Shown here: piece after piece, positions 23,337 to 33,648 of the stretch
How positions within the stretch are numbered: the first letter of the stretch is position 1
How the letters are laid out: every line of letters starts with the position of its first letter
NCBI GenBank assembly: GCA_038025085.1
Contig: CM076139.1
Span: forward strand, 18,431,307 to 18,495,306
Source: Tetragonia tetragonoides
Lineage: Eukaryota; Streptophyta; Magnoliopsida; Caryophyllales; Aizoaceae
Length of the DNA stretch: 64,000 bases
Direction: 5' to 3'
The notes under the pieces: generated by a model
Databases searched by the model: none
Told to the model about the DNA's origin: nothing
Seen by the model: the letters and a program-made list of their open reading frames with translations, nothing else
Translations under genes and position numbers: made by a program

Positions 23337-24247
23337 GGACTCGTTCATTTCGACGGGTAATTAGTGATTGGTAATTGGATGAGAGAAATTAGGCCTGACA
23401 AAAGTTGACTCGACTCGACAACCCGACCTGAACCTAACCCGAAAAAAGTGGATTAGGGTTGAGATTTTCAACCCGTTTATTAAATAGGTTAGGTTAAGGT
23501 TGAAATTTTCAACCCGAAAACGACCTGTTCAACCTGTTTACTTATATTTGTCAATTTTATTTTTGAAATTCTTGTAAATATTTATGAGCCAAATAATGAA
23601 TAATCACTGAAAAGTATAAATTTTCCTTAATCCAATAGTTTGTTTTGTATATATCTACTTACTATAGAAATTTGAGGGTATATATCCCCTTTAAATCAAG
23701 TTTTTACCCTTTTTTTTACTTATAATAAATTAGTTAAATAGGTTAAACGGGTCGACCTGACTAACCTGTTTATTAAATGGGTTGGGTTAGGGTTGAAGTT
23801 TTCGACCCACTTAAAAAACAGGTCAATTGGGTTGAACCCGACCCGACCTGATCTGTTTGCCAGGCATAGGAGAAATTGAGCAAAATTGGTAAAACTGGTG
23901 ACAAAAACATATCAAAAGTCGGCATTTACAAGGCAGAGATGGGAAATCGAATCCATTTCGTTTACTTGTTTGCAATCAAATGCAATCATTTATTCATTTC
24001 ATAAAGTAGATGTGGGGTGAAAAGTGAAGGTGTAGGAGGAAACGCAAGTAAAGTGGGGTTGATTGCATTATCCAATGTAATCACAATTGCTCAACTTTTC
24101 CTATGTAATAATAATTACTTTGAATGGTGTAATCATCACTTTTCTCATCTCCCTCCTCCTCCTCCTCCTCTTTATTTTTTACCTCACATATGTCCTATTA
24201 AGTGATTACATTACATTACATTTGATTGCAATCAAATAAACGCCACC
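23337..24247. mobile_element. PIF/Harbinger (Tourist-like) element, TTA target, candidate
   Basis: The left end TTA-GGACTCGTTCATTTCG matches the left end of the element at 46083 (TTA-GGGCTCGTTCTTTTCG). Shared following text includes GTGA(T/C)TGGTAATT and GAGAAATTG(A/G)GCAAAA. The matching right end is less certain. CAAATAAACGCCACC-TTA (to 24250) is the best candidate and would give a TTA duplication. The element is split by the hAT-type insertion at 23390-23868. Two separate elements, with a second one at about 23955-24247, is an alternative. Confidence 0.5.
23390..23868. mobile_element. hAT-type MITE, 479 bp, nested
   Basis: Ends: TAGGCCTGACAAA on the left, and TTTGCCAGGCATA on the right (reverse complement TATGCCTGGCAAA). 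The flanks AGAGAAAT (23382-23389) and GGAGAAAT (23869-23876) are an 8-bp duplication with one mismatch. The interior is rich in AACCCGACCTG / GGGTTGG motifs. Removing it rejoins the host repeat text GAGAAATTGAGCAAAA. Confidence 0.82.
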
Positions 24248-24249
24248 TT

Positions 24250-26000
24250 AGAGTATGAATGAAACCACTAATCACCATCCTTGATGGTCACTACACCCTA
24301 GTTAATAACAAGTTCTCTCAGACAAGGACCAGTAGTTCATTCACTAAAATGGAGGTATAGGAAAACGACGATCATGAAGCTGGTCGATTGAGACATACAT
24401 TATTGCTTATTTGCTTAAGCTAAGGTTACGTAGTTTTCATCGATTTGACCGGCGTTATTATAGTGCATGCATTCCGCGGTTTATTCAATCATGTTGCTTT
24501 CTGTGGGGTTTCGATTGAAAGAATGTCCAAGGTCCATGTACCGTCGGAATGTATAGGCTGGATCCAACTCGTTTTCTTCAATGCATGCCCATTGTCCAGT
24601 TTCTTGAGTTTGAACCTAATATCGAGTCTAAATGTTTGTTAAAAAACTTGTGTAGACTTAATCTATAGTGGACCAATGAACTAAATTTTTTTAAATATAC
24701 CCACAATATTCTTAAATATTTTCACTAGTGTTCTTGGTCCGCGGTCGACTAAATCCACACAAGACATGCAAAAATGTTTGAGGCAAAGCGGAAAAAAGTA
24801 TCGAAATTCTAGACCATAGTACACGTGGAAAACTGATAAGCCAGTCGCCAGTATCCAGTGGATATTTGATGGGACCAATTTGAGGTAACCTAGAATAAGT
24901 CGCAATATTGAAACTAGCCCAGCACTATTATTATTAGTCTAACTTAGTTTTGCTACTATTGCATATGTTTAAATTTCAATGTTTTTGATACGGTGTTTTC
25001 TGATTAGGAATAAGCAAATGTATTGTTTGCACAATTATAAACTCGTCATTTTTAGATAGCATTTGCACTCGTTTTTTTTTTTTTTTAGATAGCAGTAAAG
25101 AAATTTTTTTACATAGAGATAGAGGAAAATTGTCTCTTCCTTGCTCTAGCAACAAGGAAATGAGCACTTCTAGAAACAAAACTAGGAAAATACATAACAA
25201 CTATAACTAATTCTACTATAGTTGACGCGGGCTATCTTGGTCTGCAAAGGATACAAAGTAGGACCGGGATCCAGATCATTCTTTCGTTTACATCCAATAC
25301 CTGCATATTAGGAGATGAAAGTAGGGAACCGTGTTTCACCTTCCTCCTCATGAACCTTGCACGCAAATATGATAGTCTGATAGCAACGGAAGCAGGAGAG
25401 ACACAAGGATCTTTTAAGATCCTAATCAAAGGCTTCGCAGCTGAGAATGTAAAATGACCTTACATTCGTTAATGAGACATGTTTCAAAATATTTTTTTCT
25501 TTTAACGATGAGGGAGGAAGGAACCGGGTATCTGGTCCGCTATAATCGAATTTGCCAATTTCAAGTCTGGGTAGTATCAATTTCGAGAAATGGGCAATCT
25601 CAAATGGGTCCTAAGAAATATGTATAATCAATTTCAAGAACAAATCCAGAAATTTCAGATAACTACCCGCTTACGCTCATCTCTAATAGCTACATAGTTC
25701 ATTAACTATCTTAACTAACTGATTACCGATTATATGTTGTACTCCACTAGAAAGGCTTTTAGAAGATTTTAACTTAACACTTGGATTCAAAATTTCTCCA
25801 TGACGAATGCTATGTGCAGTCTCACCTTGAGGCTGCAAATTGCGGCCTCCCAAATTAACATAGGACACAGACACTTGTAAAAGAAAAAATCTAGAACAAG
25901 AAAACCATATCTCATTGCAAATGCTTACATGTCCTGTTTTCATTGGAGGTGCAAATTGCAGCCTCAAGGTAAGGATGAACATATATAGCACCCCTCATTG
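24250..26000. other. Intergenic with retroelement relics
   Basis: No recognisable gene. A poly(T) at about 25072-25087, followed by TAGATAGCAGTAAAGAAA, looks like the reversed 3' tail of a minus-strand LINE. The sequence up to about 25440 may be its body, but no domain could be read. Confidence 0.35.
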
Positions 26001-26009
26001 TCTATACAT

Positions 26010-26245
26010 AGAGCTGGTAAAAACTGACCCGACCCGATGACCGACCCGAACCCGACCCGCTCTAGACCCGACCGAAACCTGACGCGAAAGGTTAAAAGTC
26101 GTTTTGACCCGAGGCCGACCCGAATCCGACCTGAACGCGAAAATTGTGAATAACATTTGTCAACCTCGTTAGATAACTCGAGACCAAATCCATATTTAAC
26201 CCGACCTGTATTTAACCTGACTTGACCGACCGTTTGCCAAATATA
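26010..26245. mobile_element. hAT-type MITE, 236 bp, 8-bp TSD
   Basis: Perfect 8-bp duplications CTATACAT flank it (26002-26009 and 26246-26253). The left end AGAGCTGGTAAAAACTGACC and the right reverse complement TATATTTGGCAAACGGTCGG share TGG(T/C)AAA. The interior is packed with GACCCGACC motifs as in the 23390 element. Confidence 0.78.
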
Positions 26246-26253
26246 CTATACAT

Positions 26254-27391
26254 ATATGGAGATAGAGAAGAGATAAGCACTAGACACCAATGCAGGCAAG
26301 TGGACACAAGCTTACATCACCAGTTTGCAGTAAGCACTTGTTGAAAATAGAGAGAATGTAGAGCTTATCTGGTGTCGGTCTTTTGCTCCAAATTTGTCCC
26401 CATAAAAAGAGCAATATCCACTTAGGAATCAGGATATCTCAGATAGTTTAATGAATCTCAGTGTTCATATTACAGTATAATATTTTTAAGGAGAATGATA
26501 CATTTATTCACAGGGTTCGTAATCCATATTTTATTTGCATCTATCTCTCTCCTTTATTTTCAATTTCTCTCTCCTCTATTTCTAAAAAAATGGCATTTAA
26601 GATAGGAGAAAGATAGATACAAAGAGAATGTGGGTTGCCCACCCACTGAGTCAACCAAATATTTTCCCATTTTTAATCCAAACATTATTTTATCATTACA
26701 GCAAAAGTGGCCCACATATTGATCCTCATTGTAACTCTCATCAACCAATCAAAATCCTTATACCTTTACTCGTGAGTATTGTTTAACGGAAGGGTGCGAA
26801 ACGATACGGAATGTACGTAACGATTTGAAATAGAACGGTGCGAATTGGAGTGGATTGCATAATGAAAATATAATGTAAGACATAATGAAATGCATAATGA
26901 GCTACAAGACGAAACTAAACGTAACAAATCGGAGATAATGCGAGATGAAAACGACGAAATGTACAAGGCTTGAGTTGCTAGTAGCTCATACAAAGTGACT
27001 ATCGTAGTTCTTTATGTTTATGGTTTGTTTTCTTCTTTTGAAACAAGTTGAATTCGGGTCGAATTCGGTTCTGACCTGATAAATATCAGATTTTTCTTAT
27101 TAACTTCAGGTCAAATTGTCAGATCCGATCAAGTATCGCCAGACCTTTACTATAACATAATATAATGTTCTAAAACAATGAAAAGTTATAATTTAAACAA
27201 TTCCATGAAAACAAAGTGGACCAACTGATCTTCCTTGTCACTCTCACCAGTTAAATCCTCTGCATTACACAGTGCATTACCAATCCATTCACACAATGAT
27301 GGCTACCAATAATACTATAATAATTAATTTCTTTATCATTTTGATCCCACTTTCCTCCCAAATACCACCCCCTTCTCCCACCCTCCATGGG
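26254..27391. other. Upstream region of the WI12-like gene
   Basis: No ORF is supported. It ends in the promoter of the WI12-like gene, with a CATC-rich stretch in the leader (about 27422-27446). Confidence 0.4.
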
Positions 27392-27399
27392 TATAAATA
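27392..27399 (+). promoter_or_regulatory. TATA box of the WI12-like gene
   Basis: TATAAATA inside GGGTATAAATAGG, 82 bp before the ATG. This predicts transcription from about 27425 and a short leader of roughly 55 nt. It is a strong TATA consensus in the right place for an intronless inducible gene. Confidence 0.8.
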
Positions 27400-27480
27400 G
27401 GCTCCAAAATCTCTCTATTCCACCCATCCATACATCCATCCATCCACATTTCCATACTTACTCCCAAATAAAATCACAAA

Positions 27481-27954
27481 ATGGAAACAAGTATACAAAA
27501 TGAGAACAAAGCAATAGTTGAGGCCTTATACAAGGCACTAGAAAAGGGAAACTCAGAAAGTATAGCCAGTCACTTAACAAGTGACTTGGAATGGTGGTTT
27601 CATGGGCCACCCCAATGCCAACACATGATGAGGGTGCTTACCGGGGAGTCAGCCATCCCGGAGTTCCCGTTCGAGCCGAGGTCGGTGACCGCCATCGACG
27701 ATGGGGCTCGAGTCATTGCCGAGGGGTGGGAAGGGACAGGGACCTATTGGGTCCATGTATGGACCCTTAAGGGTGGGCTAATCACCCAGTTTAGGGAGTA
27801 CTTCAATACATGGCTCACGGTTACAGACCTTAGGCCTCATAATAGTGATTGGGAAATTGAGCAGGTTAATCCTGAACGGCCCATGCTTTGGCAGAGCCAA
27901 CAACCTAGTAGGAGTGCTAGTCGGTCCATGCCTGGCCTTGTGCTTGCCATCTAA
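27481..27954 (+). CDS. Wound-induced protein WI12 / SAG20-like (SnoaL-like fold)
   Basis: An intact 157-residue intronless gene. The family belongs to the NTF2/SnoaL-like cone fold. Members are induced by wounding, senescence or salt, and no enzymatic reaction is established. Hallmark stretches: NKAIVEALYKALEKG near the N-terminus, LEWWFHGPPQCQHMMRVLTG (about residues 39-58), YWVHVWTL, GLITQFREYFNTWLTVTDL (about residues 99-117) and the conserved C-terminus MPGLVLAI. The ATG sits 82 bp after the TATA box, and a stop follows PGLVLAI as in the family. The neighbour to the right is a PLAC8 gene in the opposite direction. No lesion is seen. Confidence 0.93.
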   Translation: METSIQNENKAIVEALYKALEKGNSESIASHLTSDLEWWFHGPPQCQHMMRVLTGESAIPEFPFEPRSVTAIDDGARVIAEGWEGTGTYWVHVWTLKGGLITQFREYFNTWLTVTDLRPHNSDWEIEQVNPERPMLWQSQQPSRSASRSMPGLVLAI

Positions 27955-28105
27955 ATTGACATAGCTTTATTGCAAGAAACTTTATTGTCATAATTGTCAT
28001 GTAATGTAACTGTAAAGATCTATGATTATGACAAAAACTTTAATGAATATGACATCCTCGGACACTTTTCTTTGTTTTGCCTTGTCTAAGAGACTAACAC
28101 CGGAA

Positions 28106-28301
28106 ATCAAGGAGGTATGGTTGAGTGGTAGAGACTCATTCATTTTTAACCAAGGTCGAGGGTTCGAATCTTGCATTGGGTATGGAGCAGTTTTAAATTC
28201 CTTGGTCAGTTATCCCATCCTTTGAAATACATACAAGCCATCGCGCGGAAAAGTCAATATAATCAACGGTGAATAATCTTAGTTGTGTAAAATATAAAAA
28301 A
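28106..28301 (+). mobile_element. tRNA-derived SINE, about 196 bp, imperfect TSD
   Basis: The A box GGTTGAGTGGTAGAG and B box GGTTCGAATC (about 28160-28169) are followed by a body ending AAAATATAAAAAA. The duplications ACTAACACCGGAA (28093-28105) and ACTAACACGGAA (28302-28313) differ by one deleted base. It lies just after the WI12-like gene. It is not a real tRNA, since no anticodon stem pairs. Confidence 0.8.
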
Positions 28302-28344
28302 ACTAACACGGAAGCTATAATAGATTAATACAGAAAAATTCTTT

Positions 28345-28540
28345 TATGATAGTCTAATGATTGGAGCTTGAGTGTGTTTCCGTCACCTCCTATGCCAAGT
28401 TCGATACTTCTATTCCCCACTATAACCATTTGGGAGTTTTCCCTACCAACCGGAAGGCCATGTAATGTTGGATTGAGCCTTGAGATAGGGTTCCTTAGGT
28501 AGGGGAGTGGTCCATATTATCTTTCCAATAAAAGAATTGT
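28345..28540 (+). mobile_element. SINE relic
   Basis: An A-box-like TAGTCTAATGATTGGAG and a B-box-like AAGTTCGATAC occur at SINE spacing. There is no clear poly(A) or target duplication. An old decayed copy is the best reading. Confidence 0.5.
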
Positions 28541-28566
28541 AATGTGCGTTACACGGGTACGGGGAC

Positions 28567-28806
28567 TTTTGTTTTTTTTTTTCCAGGTTCAAGTGGATGA
28601 CCATCGAGTCACCCTCGACATCATATTCAAGCTTTCGTGATCAATAGCGAACATATCAGGCTAAGTGAACAACCTAGCATCATCAATGGACTAGTTCCTA
28701 GAAGACAGCAGAGACAATAAGCAGGGGGGATGAGGAATCAAACCTATGACCTTGCCTTACCAAACCGCTTAGGAGTAAGTTTGAAACCATTAGACCACCT
28801 CTCTTA
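28567..28806 (-). mobile_element. tRNA-derived SINE on the minus strand
   Basis: Read on the minus strand it has an A box (GTGGTCTAATGGTT), a B box (GGTTTGATTCC) and a body of about 150 bp, ending in poly(A) (forward poly(T) 28571-28582). No clear target duplication was found. Three SINE-like elements therefore lie in tandem between 28.1 and 28.8 kb. Confidence 0.75.
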
Positions 28807-28829
28807 TTGGTGGGTGCTGGGACAGTTGC

Positions 28830-29980
28830 CTCCAACTAGTTTTGTGGAATTTTGGTACTCATTTAAAAGGCGCAAGGTTTGCCCCTACTAAAATTTTAAT
28901 TTGCCCCCTACTAGACTTGACCCATCCCATTTCAACCCCTTGAACCAAAAATACTACTAGTAAATCTGAATACTTTCATTGTTGCTAACAAAAAATGAAA
29001 TAGTAAGTTTTAGACTCACACTCACACCTCAACACTTCGAATACATATGCTAGTAATTAAGTAGAAACTATTTGTTTCACGCACACACCTCTACACTGGT
29101 ATACAAATGCACATGAGCACACTGTTCGTACCCTTCACAAAATCAAACTTGGCAAACAGGACGTTCAAATCGGTATCGGCTTGGATCTAATCAGATCAAG
29201 TTTTAGTCAATTCTTGATATATTTGGTTCGATTATGGGTGGAATCTAGTTAATTTGGTTCGGGTCATATTCTCGTTTGTTAGTCAAAATACTTATTAACC
29301 TTTCGAATCCATATAAGTTAAAATATTTTGGGACGGTTTGGTATAGATCGGGTCAATTTTGGTTTGAGAAAGCTCAATTCACCTTATTTTGAATGTTAGG
29401 TTGGATTATTAGGTTCAGGTAATCAAGCTTCGGGGACCCATATCTAAACGAGATGATCATATCTTACCAACTATAGAAAAAAAGCCAAAGATTCAAAGAA
29501 GACAATAGATTCCCATTATTTGCATGGATGGGTTGGATAGACCAACTATATCTGTATGACTGTATAATTATTACCAGACAAGCAAACCACATCTCTGCCA
29601 TTCCCATACAATGCTTAAAAGTACTGGTAGCAGAGCAAAGAATTCCAATGAAAATTTTGTCAATGGATATTGGCACATTTTAGAGTCAGAACTCAGAACT
29701 AACCTTATACTCGGCATATCATACTAGAATGAATGTATTACTATAACATTTGCTCCTGATTGGACATTAAAGAAATGGTCGATCTATATGTTTTCAGCCA
29801 GGATATATCATTGCTGCTTGGAATTAAAAATCCTGATAATTGCTGAATTAAGATCAGTGGAACTGTCACCAGTTGTAAATGATAGTTGTGTGTGTGAGAA
29901 GCTGTAATGATATAAAGGCTTATCATATGGCTGGTTGAATCCTGAACAAAGAGTATGACATGTCCAAATCCTATCAGAAT
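28830..29980. other. Intergenic; MITE relic, no gene
   Basis: Around 29165-29440 are scattered GGTTCG / GATCGGGTCAA motifs like those of the hAT MITEs, without definable ends. No ORF is supported. Confidence 0.35.
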
Positions 29981-29984
29981 CATT

Positions 29985-30530
29985 ACCAAAGAGCCATAAA
30001 TGGCACAATAATACCAACAATTCAGCAAGAAACCCGACGAAAAATCCTTGGGAGAAAAAGAAAATCGCATCCTGTGCAAGGCTATCTGTGATACTGCAAA
30101 CATCCTTCAGTAGTGCGAATGCTATTTCTATTAATATATAGTCCAGAGGATTGCAGGGCTAAATATAACTAAATGCTTTCCTCTAAACAGTGAACTAAAT
30201 ATATACCGTTGTATGCACTTATCCAAGCATCGGTCAAACTGAAAAAATTGGCCACAGGAAAACAACATCATTGGGAGAAATCGCATCCTGTACAAGACTA
30301 TCTCAAAACTTACAAGCATATCCTTCAGTACAAAGGCTATTTGCTGCTGGTATATAGTTCAGGAGGACTGCAGGGCAAAAAGAGAAAAGAAAACAAAAAA
30401 AGAAAAATATTTCCTCAAAACGAAGAGAAAAGTTACCTCTGAGTGAGTCTCTGTATGCATTTACATAGTTCCAAGCTTTAGTTAAACACTCAATCAAACT
30501 GACAAAATTGGCCACAGGAAATGCTGAGGT
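29985..30530. repeat. Diverged tandem duplication downstream of the PLAC8 gene
   Basis: Blocks recur at about 230-270 bp. GGGAGAAA..GAAATCGCATCCTGT occurs near 30051 and 30269, TATAGT(C/T)CAG(A/G)GGA(T/C)TGCAGGGC near 30137 and 30352, and AAATTGGCCACAGGAAA near 30244 and 30505. It lies just beyond the PLAC8 stop, so it could form part of its 3' region. Confidence 0.7.
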
Positions 30531-30605
30531 AAAAAGATTTTCAAACCGAAGAGTTCATTTCACATCTCTGCACGACTTCATGAATCTGAAAGGTTTTTGC
30601 ATGAG

Positions 30606-32238
30606 TCATATTTCCCTAAGATTATCAGCTTCCATTCTCATTGCTGATGGAGTAGGTGGCTTCATAATCTCGTCCACGGCAATAGATGGCTTAATCTTTG
30701 ATAAGCTGGAGTTCATCCAAAGTGAAGAGCCACGATCAGACAAGGAGTGAGCACCACCACTACTACCTTCACGAGGTAAAGGGGTCAAAGGAGTATGGCC
30801 ATCATATTCATTGCTCAGTGGCTTCCTGTAAAACCTGTCTTCCACAATATCGTAGAAATCACCAGTACGAACTTCCTGGGCGAGAGAGCACCAACAACAG
30901 AATAGCCACTGGACACAATCTGCAACATCTGGTTTTCCAAAACAGAAATGATTTGGTGGAAGGTTGAATCTCTTTCTCAATTGGATTCGCCAAAAACCAC
31001 CATGTAGCAAGCCGAATATACAAAGTGCTATACCAGTGATTCCCAGGATCTCCCTTACCGCATCATTGTCAATATTAACAGCAGCCAAGTTGAAGATCCA
31101 AAAGGGTGCCATGCAGAAAAGAAGGAATGTCGCAATGTGAACATACATATTCCCAAAACCAAGCCTTTCCATATTCCAACCGAAAACACAGAAGCAACAG
31201 AAAATGGAGAGATATGCTACAGCGAAATCTTCCCACAAATGAAATAGGCCTCCTCTCCACACTGGCCTACTCTCAACAATACCAAGTTCGTCACGAGGTG
31301 TAAATGAAAATCTCTTCTCCTGTGATTTCCTCCGAAGTTCCTCTGGTGCTTCTTCATCAGCATCACTTTCAAAGTCCTTCCCAAGGGGACTAAGCATAGA
31401 GTACAATCCTGCAATTGCAGGAGCAGCTATGGCAACTGAGAGGCAAACACCCACTCCAATAACCGGACGTTCAGATCTTCTATATCCCAAATTAAGGCCG
31501 CACAAGGCATATTGAGCAAAGCAATTTATATGAAGCAAAATGATCACGACCATTATATGTGCCCGTTCGTTAGGCTTGTAAGTCCCATTTTCGCAGTATA
31601 TCTTCCTCAGTTGGGTGATATCCTCTGGCTTCCACCTACACAAGAGCACCAAATGGTGGAAACGCTTTGGATGTTGGTAAAGACACATTAGGGTGAAAAG
31701 GGCATTGATAATTTGGTTATTGATCTCAAACCACATATCTCTCTGTGATTTCTTTGGCAGCACACTGTTAAGCATTCCTGTCATGACAAGGAACAAAATA
31801 GCACCCGAAACAACACAAGTTATCCATAGAAGTAAAACCATGCTCAATGGTTTCCTGACCCATTCTTTGCATATGTGTCATAGAAGGCCAGTCAATTTTC
31901 CTAAACAGCACCTTGTCGAAACGTCTACTTAGACCATGCCTGGAAGGAGAAACAGAACGCGAAATCTTATCCTCACCCTCCTCCATTTCTTTAAACCCTG
32001 CTGACGGAGAAGCTTGCTTATCACCGCGACTGAGTTTAAGAAGCTTCAATCTGCTATATAAACTAGTACCATTCTCAGGAGAGTCACCAGGACACCTTTC
32101 ATCACTCAATAGTCCCTTCCTAGATGTTGAAACTTGAAGAGAAACATGGCTATTTATCTTACACCCATCTGGGGTCACATCATCAACTGGGTGTGTCAAA
32201 CTAGACCCAACTTCTGCTCCATTTCCATTTAAGACCAT
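30606..32238 (-). pseudogene. PLAC8-family multi-pass membrane protein gene with one frameshift
   Basis: The minus-strand ATG at 32238 opens MVLNGNGAEVGSS. The first frame gives about 120 soluble, Ser-rich residues up to KIDWPSM. The downstream frame starts CKEWVRKPLSMVLLLW and runs about 420 residues to the stop near 30606. The frames meet within 31870-31885 with no room for an intron, and a 2-base loss in a CATATATG-like string would explain it. The second part has about six hydrophobic spans and the PLAC8 cysteine-rich motif DCVQWLFCCWCSLAQEVRTG near the C-terminus. Related PLAC8 proteins act in membranes in organ-size control or metal transport, and the role of this long subtype is unknown. 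If the frameshift is a sequencing error, the gene is intact at about 540 residues. Confidence 0.85.
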
Positions 32239-32239
32239 T

Positions 32240-32742
32240 TTGTTTATTGAAAAATCACAAATGAAACAGAACTTTCCAAGTTTGAACCCTCTTCTCCTTC
32301 AATCAAACCCCAAATACCAAAGCATCAAAAACTAAAGCCAAGATCTTTGTAAAAAAACTATCCAAAAACTAATGCTAAGATTACTTCTAACAAATGGGAT
32401 ATACACAAATCCCATCATCAGACATGATTCAGAAGAAGCCCGTGATCTTTCACTGTGGCAACTTTACCTTGTGAATTGTACAGGCAGTGACCAGCAAGTC
32501 TGAATCATGTCATCATGATTCACGAAACATGTCCATTGACTTTTCAATACAACAAGAGCTCAATAGGTGGTTTCTGAACCTATATGTAGCTTTTATTACA
32601 ACACATTCTTATAACAAAAACTATCACATAACACAAGCGTCAGCAGGACCACAAGTAAAAACTTGGTCGTAACTTGTAAGATCATAACCATCTTGATGCA
32701 GCATACTTACATCCTCGCTTCCGGAGCTCAAACCAACTTCAA
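32240..32742. other. Spacer between the PLAC8 gene 5' end and the ligase gene 3' end
   Basis: About 500 bp between two minus-strand genes. It must contain the PLAC8 promoter and leader and the 3' UTR of the ligase gene. No other feature is visible. Confidence 0.5.
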
Positions 32743-32826
32743 CTAACTCGTCGACCTCTCTGACGCTAAATCAAGCACTCTGCGGAAGAACCGCTGAGGA
32801 TATATAGGAGGCTGCTCTGCTAATGC

Positions 32827-33648
32827 CTGTTACACACAACAACATCAAGAGAGTAAAACAAGATATTGCAAATCCAGTATAATGTTTGTGTGGCGTGAGA
32901 GGAATTTCAGAATCTTCAGGGGACAGAAAAGAAGTGCAGCACAACTGATATTGCAAATCCAGTATAATGTTTGTGTGAGAATCCTTGCCAATGCAGGGAA
33001 GGAGACTGATGGAAGAAGCCAGCTTCTTGATTTGTTTCTCTTGTGGTTTTCTTCCTTGCTAGTTTTATTGTTTCTCTTATGCTTTAAACCATCTCCAAAC
33101 TTAGATGTTCACTTTAGCTTAACCAGTTGGAAGTTGGAACAAAATTGGGCTTGAACAATGAACAGGAAGAAGACACAAAGAAGATTTGGGAAGTTTCTCC
33201 ATCCGAAAAAAGCAGATTAGTAAACTAGCTACATTGGTTTGCTACATCAAGCTTGAAAACAGCATAATGGATACCACTGGAACACATTGAGATGTACATC
33301 TTTAGAATTCTCGAATTCCCAGTGAAAATTGAGCCCAACCAGCATATACCTAAATCTTCCAACTACAAAGGTATAGTTGATAGGGTAGCCATACATTATA
33401 CGCATTTTGACTACTAATGCTGGCACACTTTAAATTAGCATTGAGCAAGTCTAGGTTGAGTATATAAGTTCGCAAGTCTAGAAGAGAAAAAATAAAAGAA
33501 AACTTTGGGAAGTTTGATCATGTCTGATCATTAGATGCATGCATGTACTGGTCTAGGGATCAACTAACAGAACAGAATCACAAAGCATGCATTGAACCAC
33601 AGTGAAGAGTAAAAATGGTTTAATAGAGAGCAAAGGTTAAGAAAGAAC
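32827..33648 (-). other. Interval where the ligase C-terminal exon(s) should be, but are absent
   Basis: Homologues have about 55-60 residues here (from KEALERC to the EVNTVPG metal-binding motif and STVLI) between the exon at 33649 and the last exon. No minus-strand coding for EVN-x-PG is present in these 822 bp. Splicing 33649 directly to 32826 would read AGG CAT TAG, a stop. A LINE fragment occupies 32862-33165. Confidence 0.75.
32862..33165 (+). mobile_element. 5'-truncated LINE fragment (RNase H/zf-RVT 3' region)
   Basis: The plus-strand reading WRERNFRIFRGQKRSAAQL followed by LQIQYNVCVRILAN is the conserved C-terminal segment of plant LINE ORF2 (W..RN.R.F). A 31-bp direct repeat (32862-32892 and 32947-32977) duplicates the LQIQYNVCV part ahead of the WRERN motif. 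It lies inside the ligase gene, opposite in orientation. Confidence 0.75.

Noticed and set aside
28106..28180. Possible tRNA gene
   Set aside because: A and B boxes are present, but there is no paired acceptor or anticodon stem, and an A-rich tail with flanking duplications identifies a SINE.
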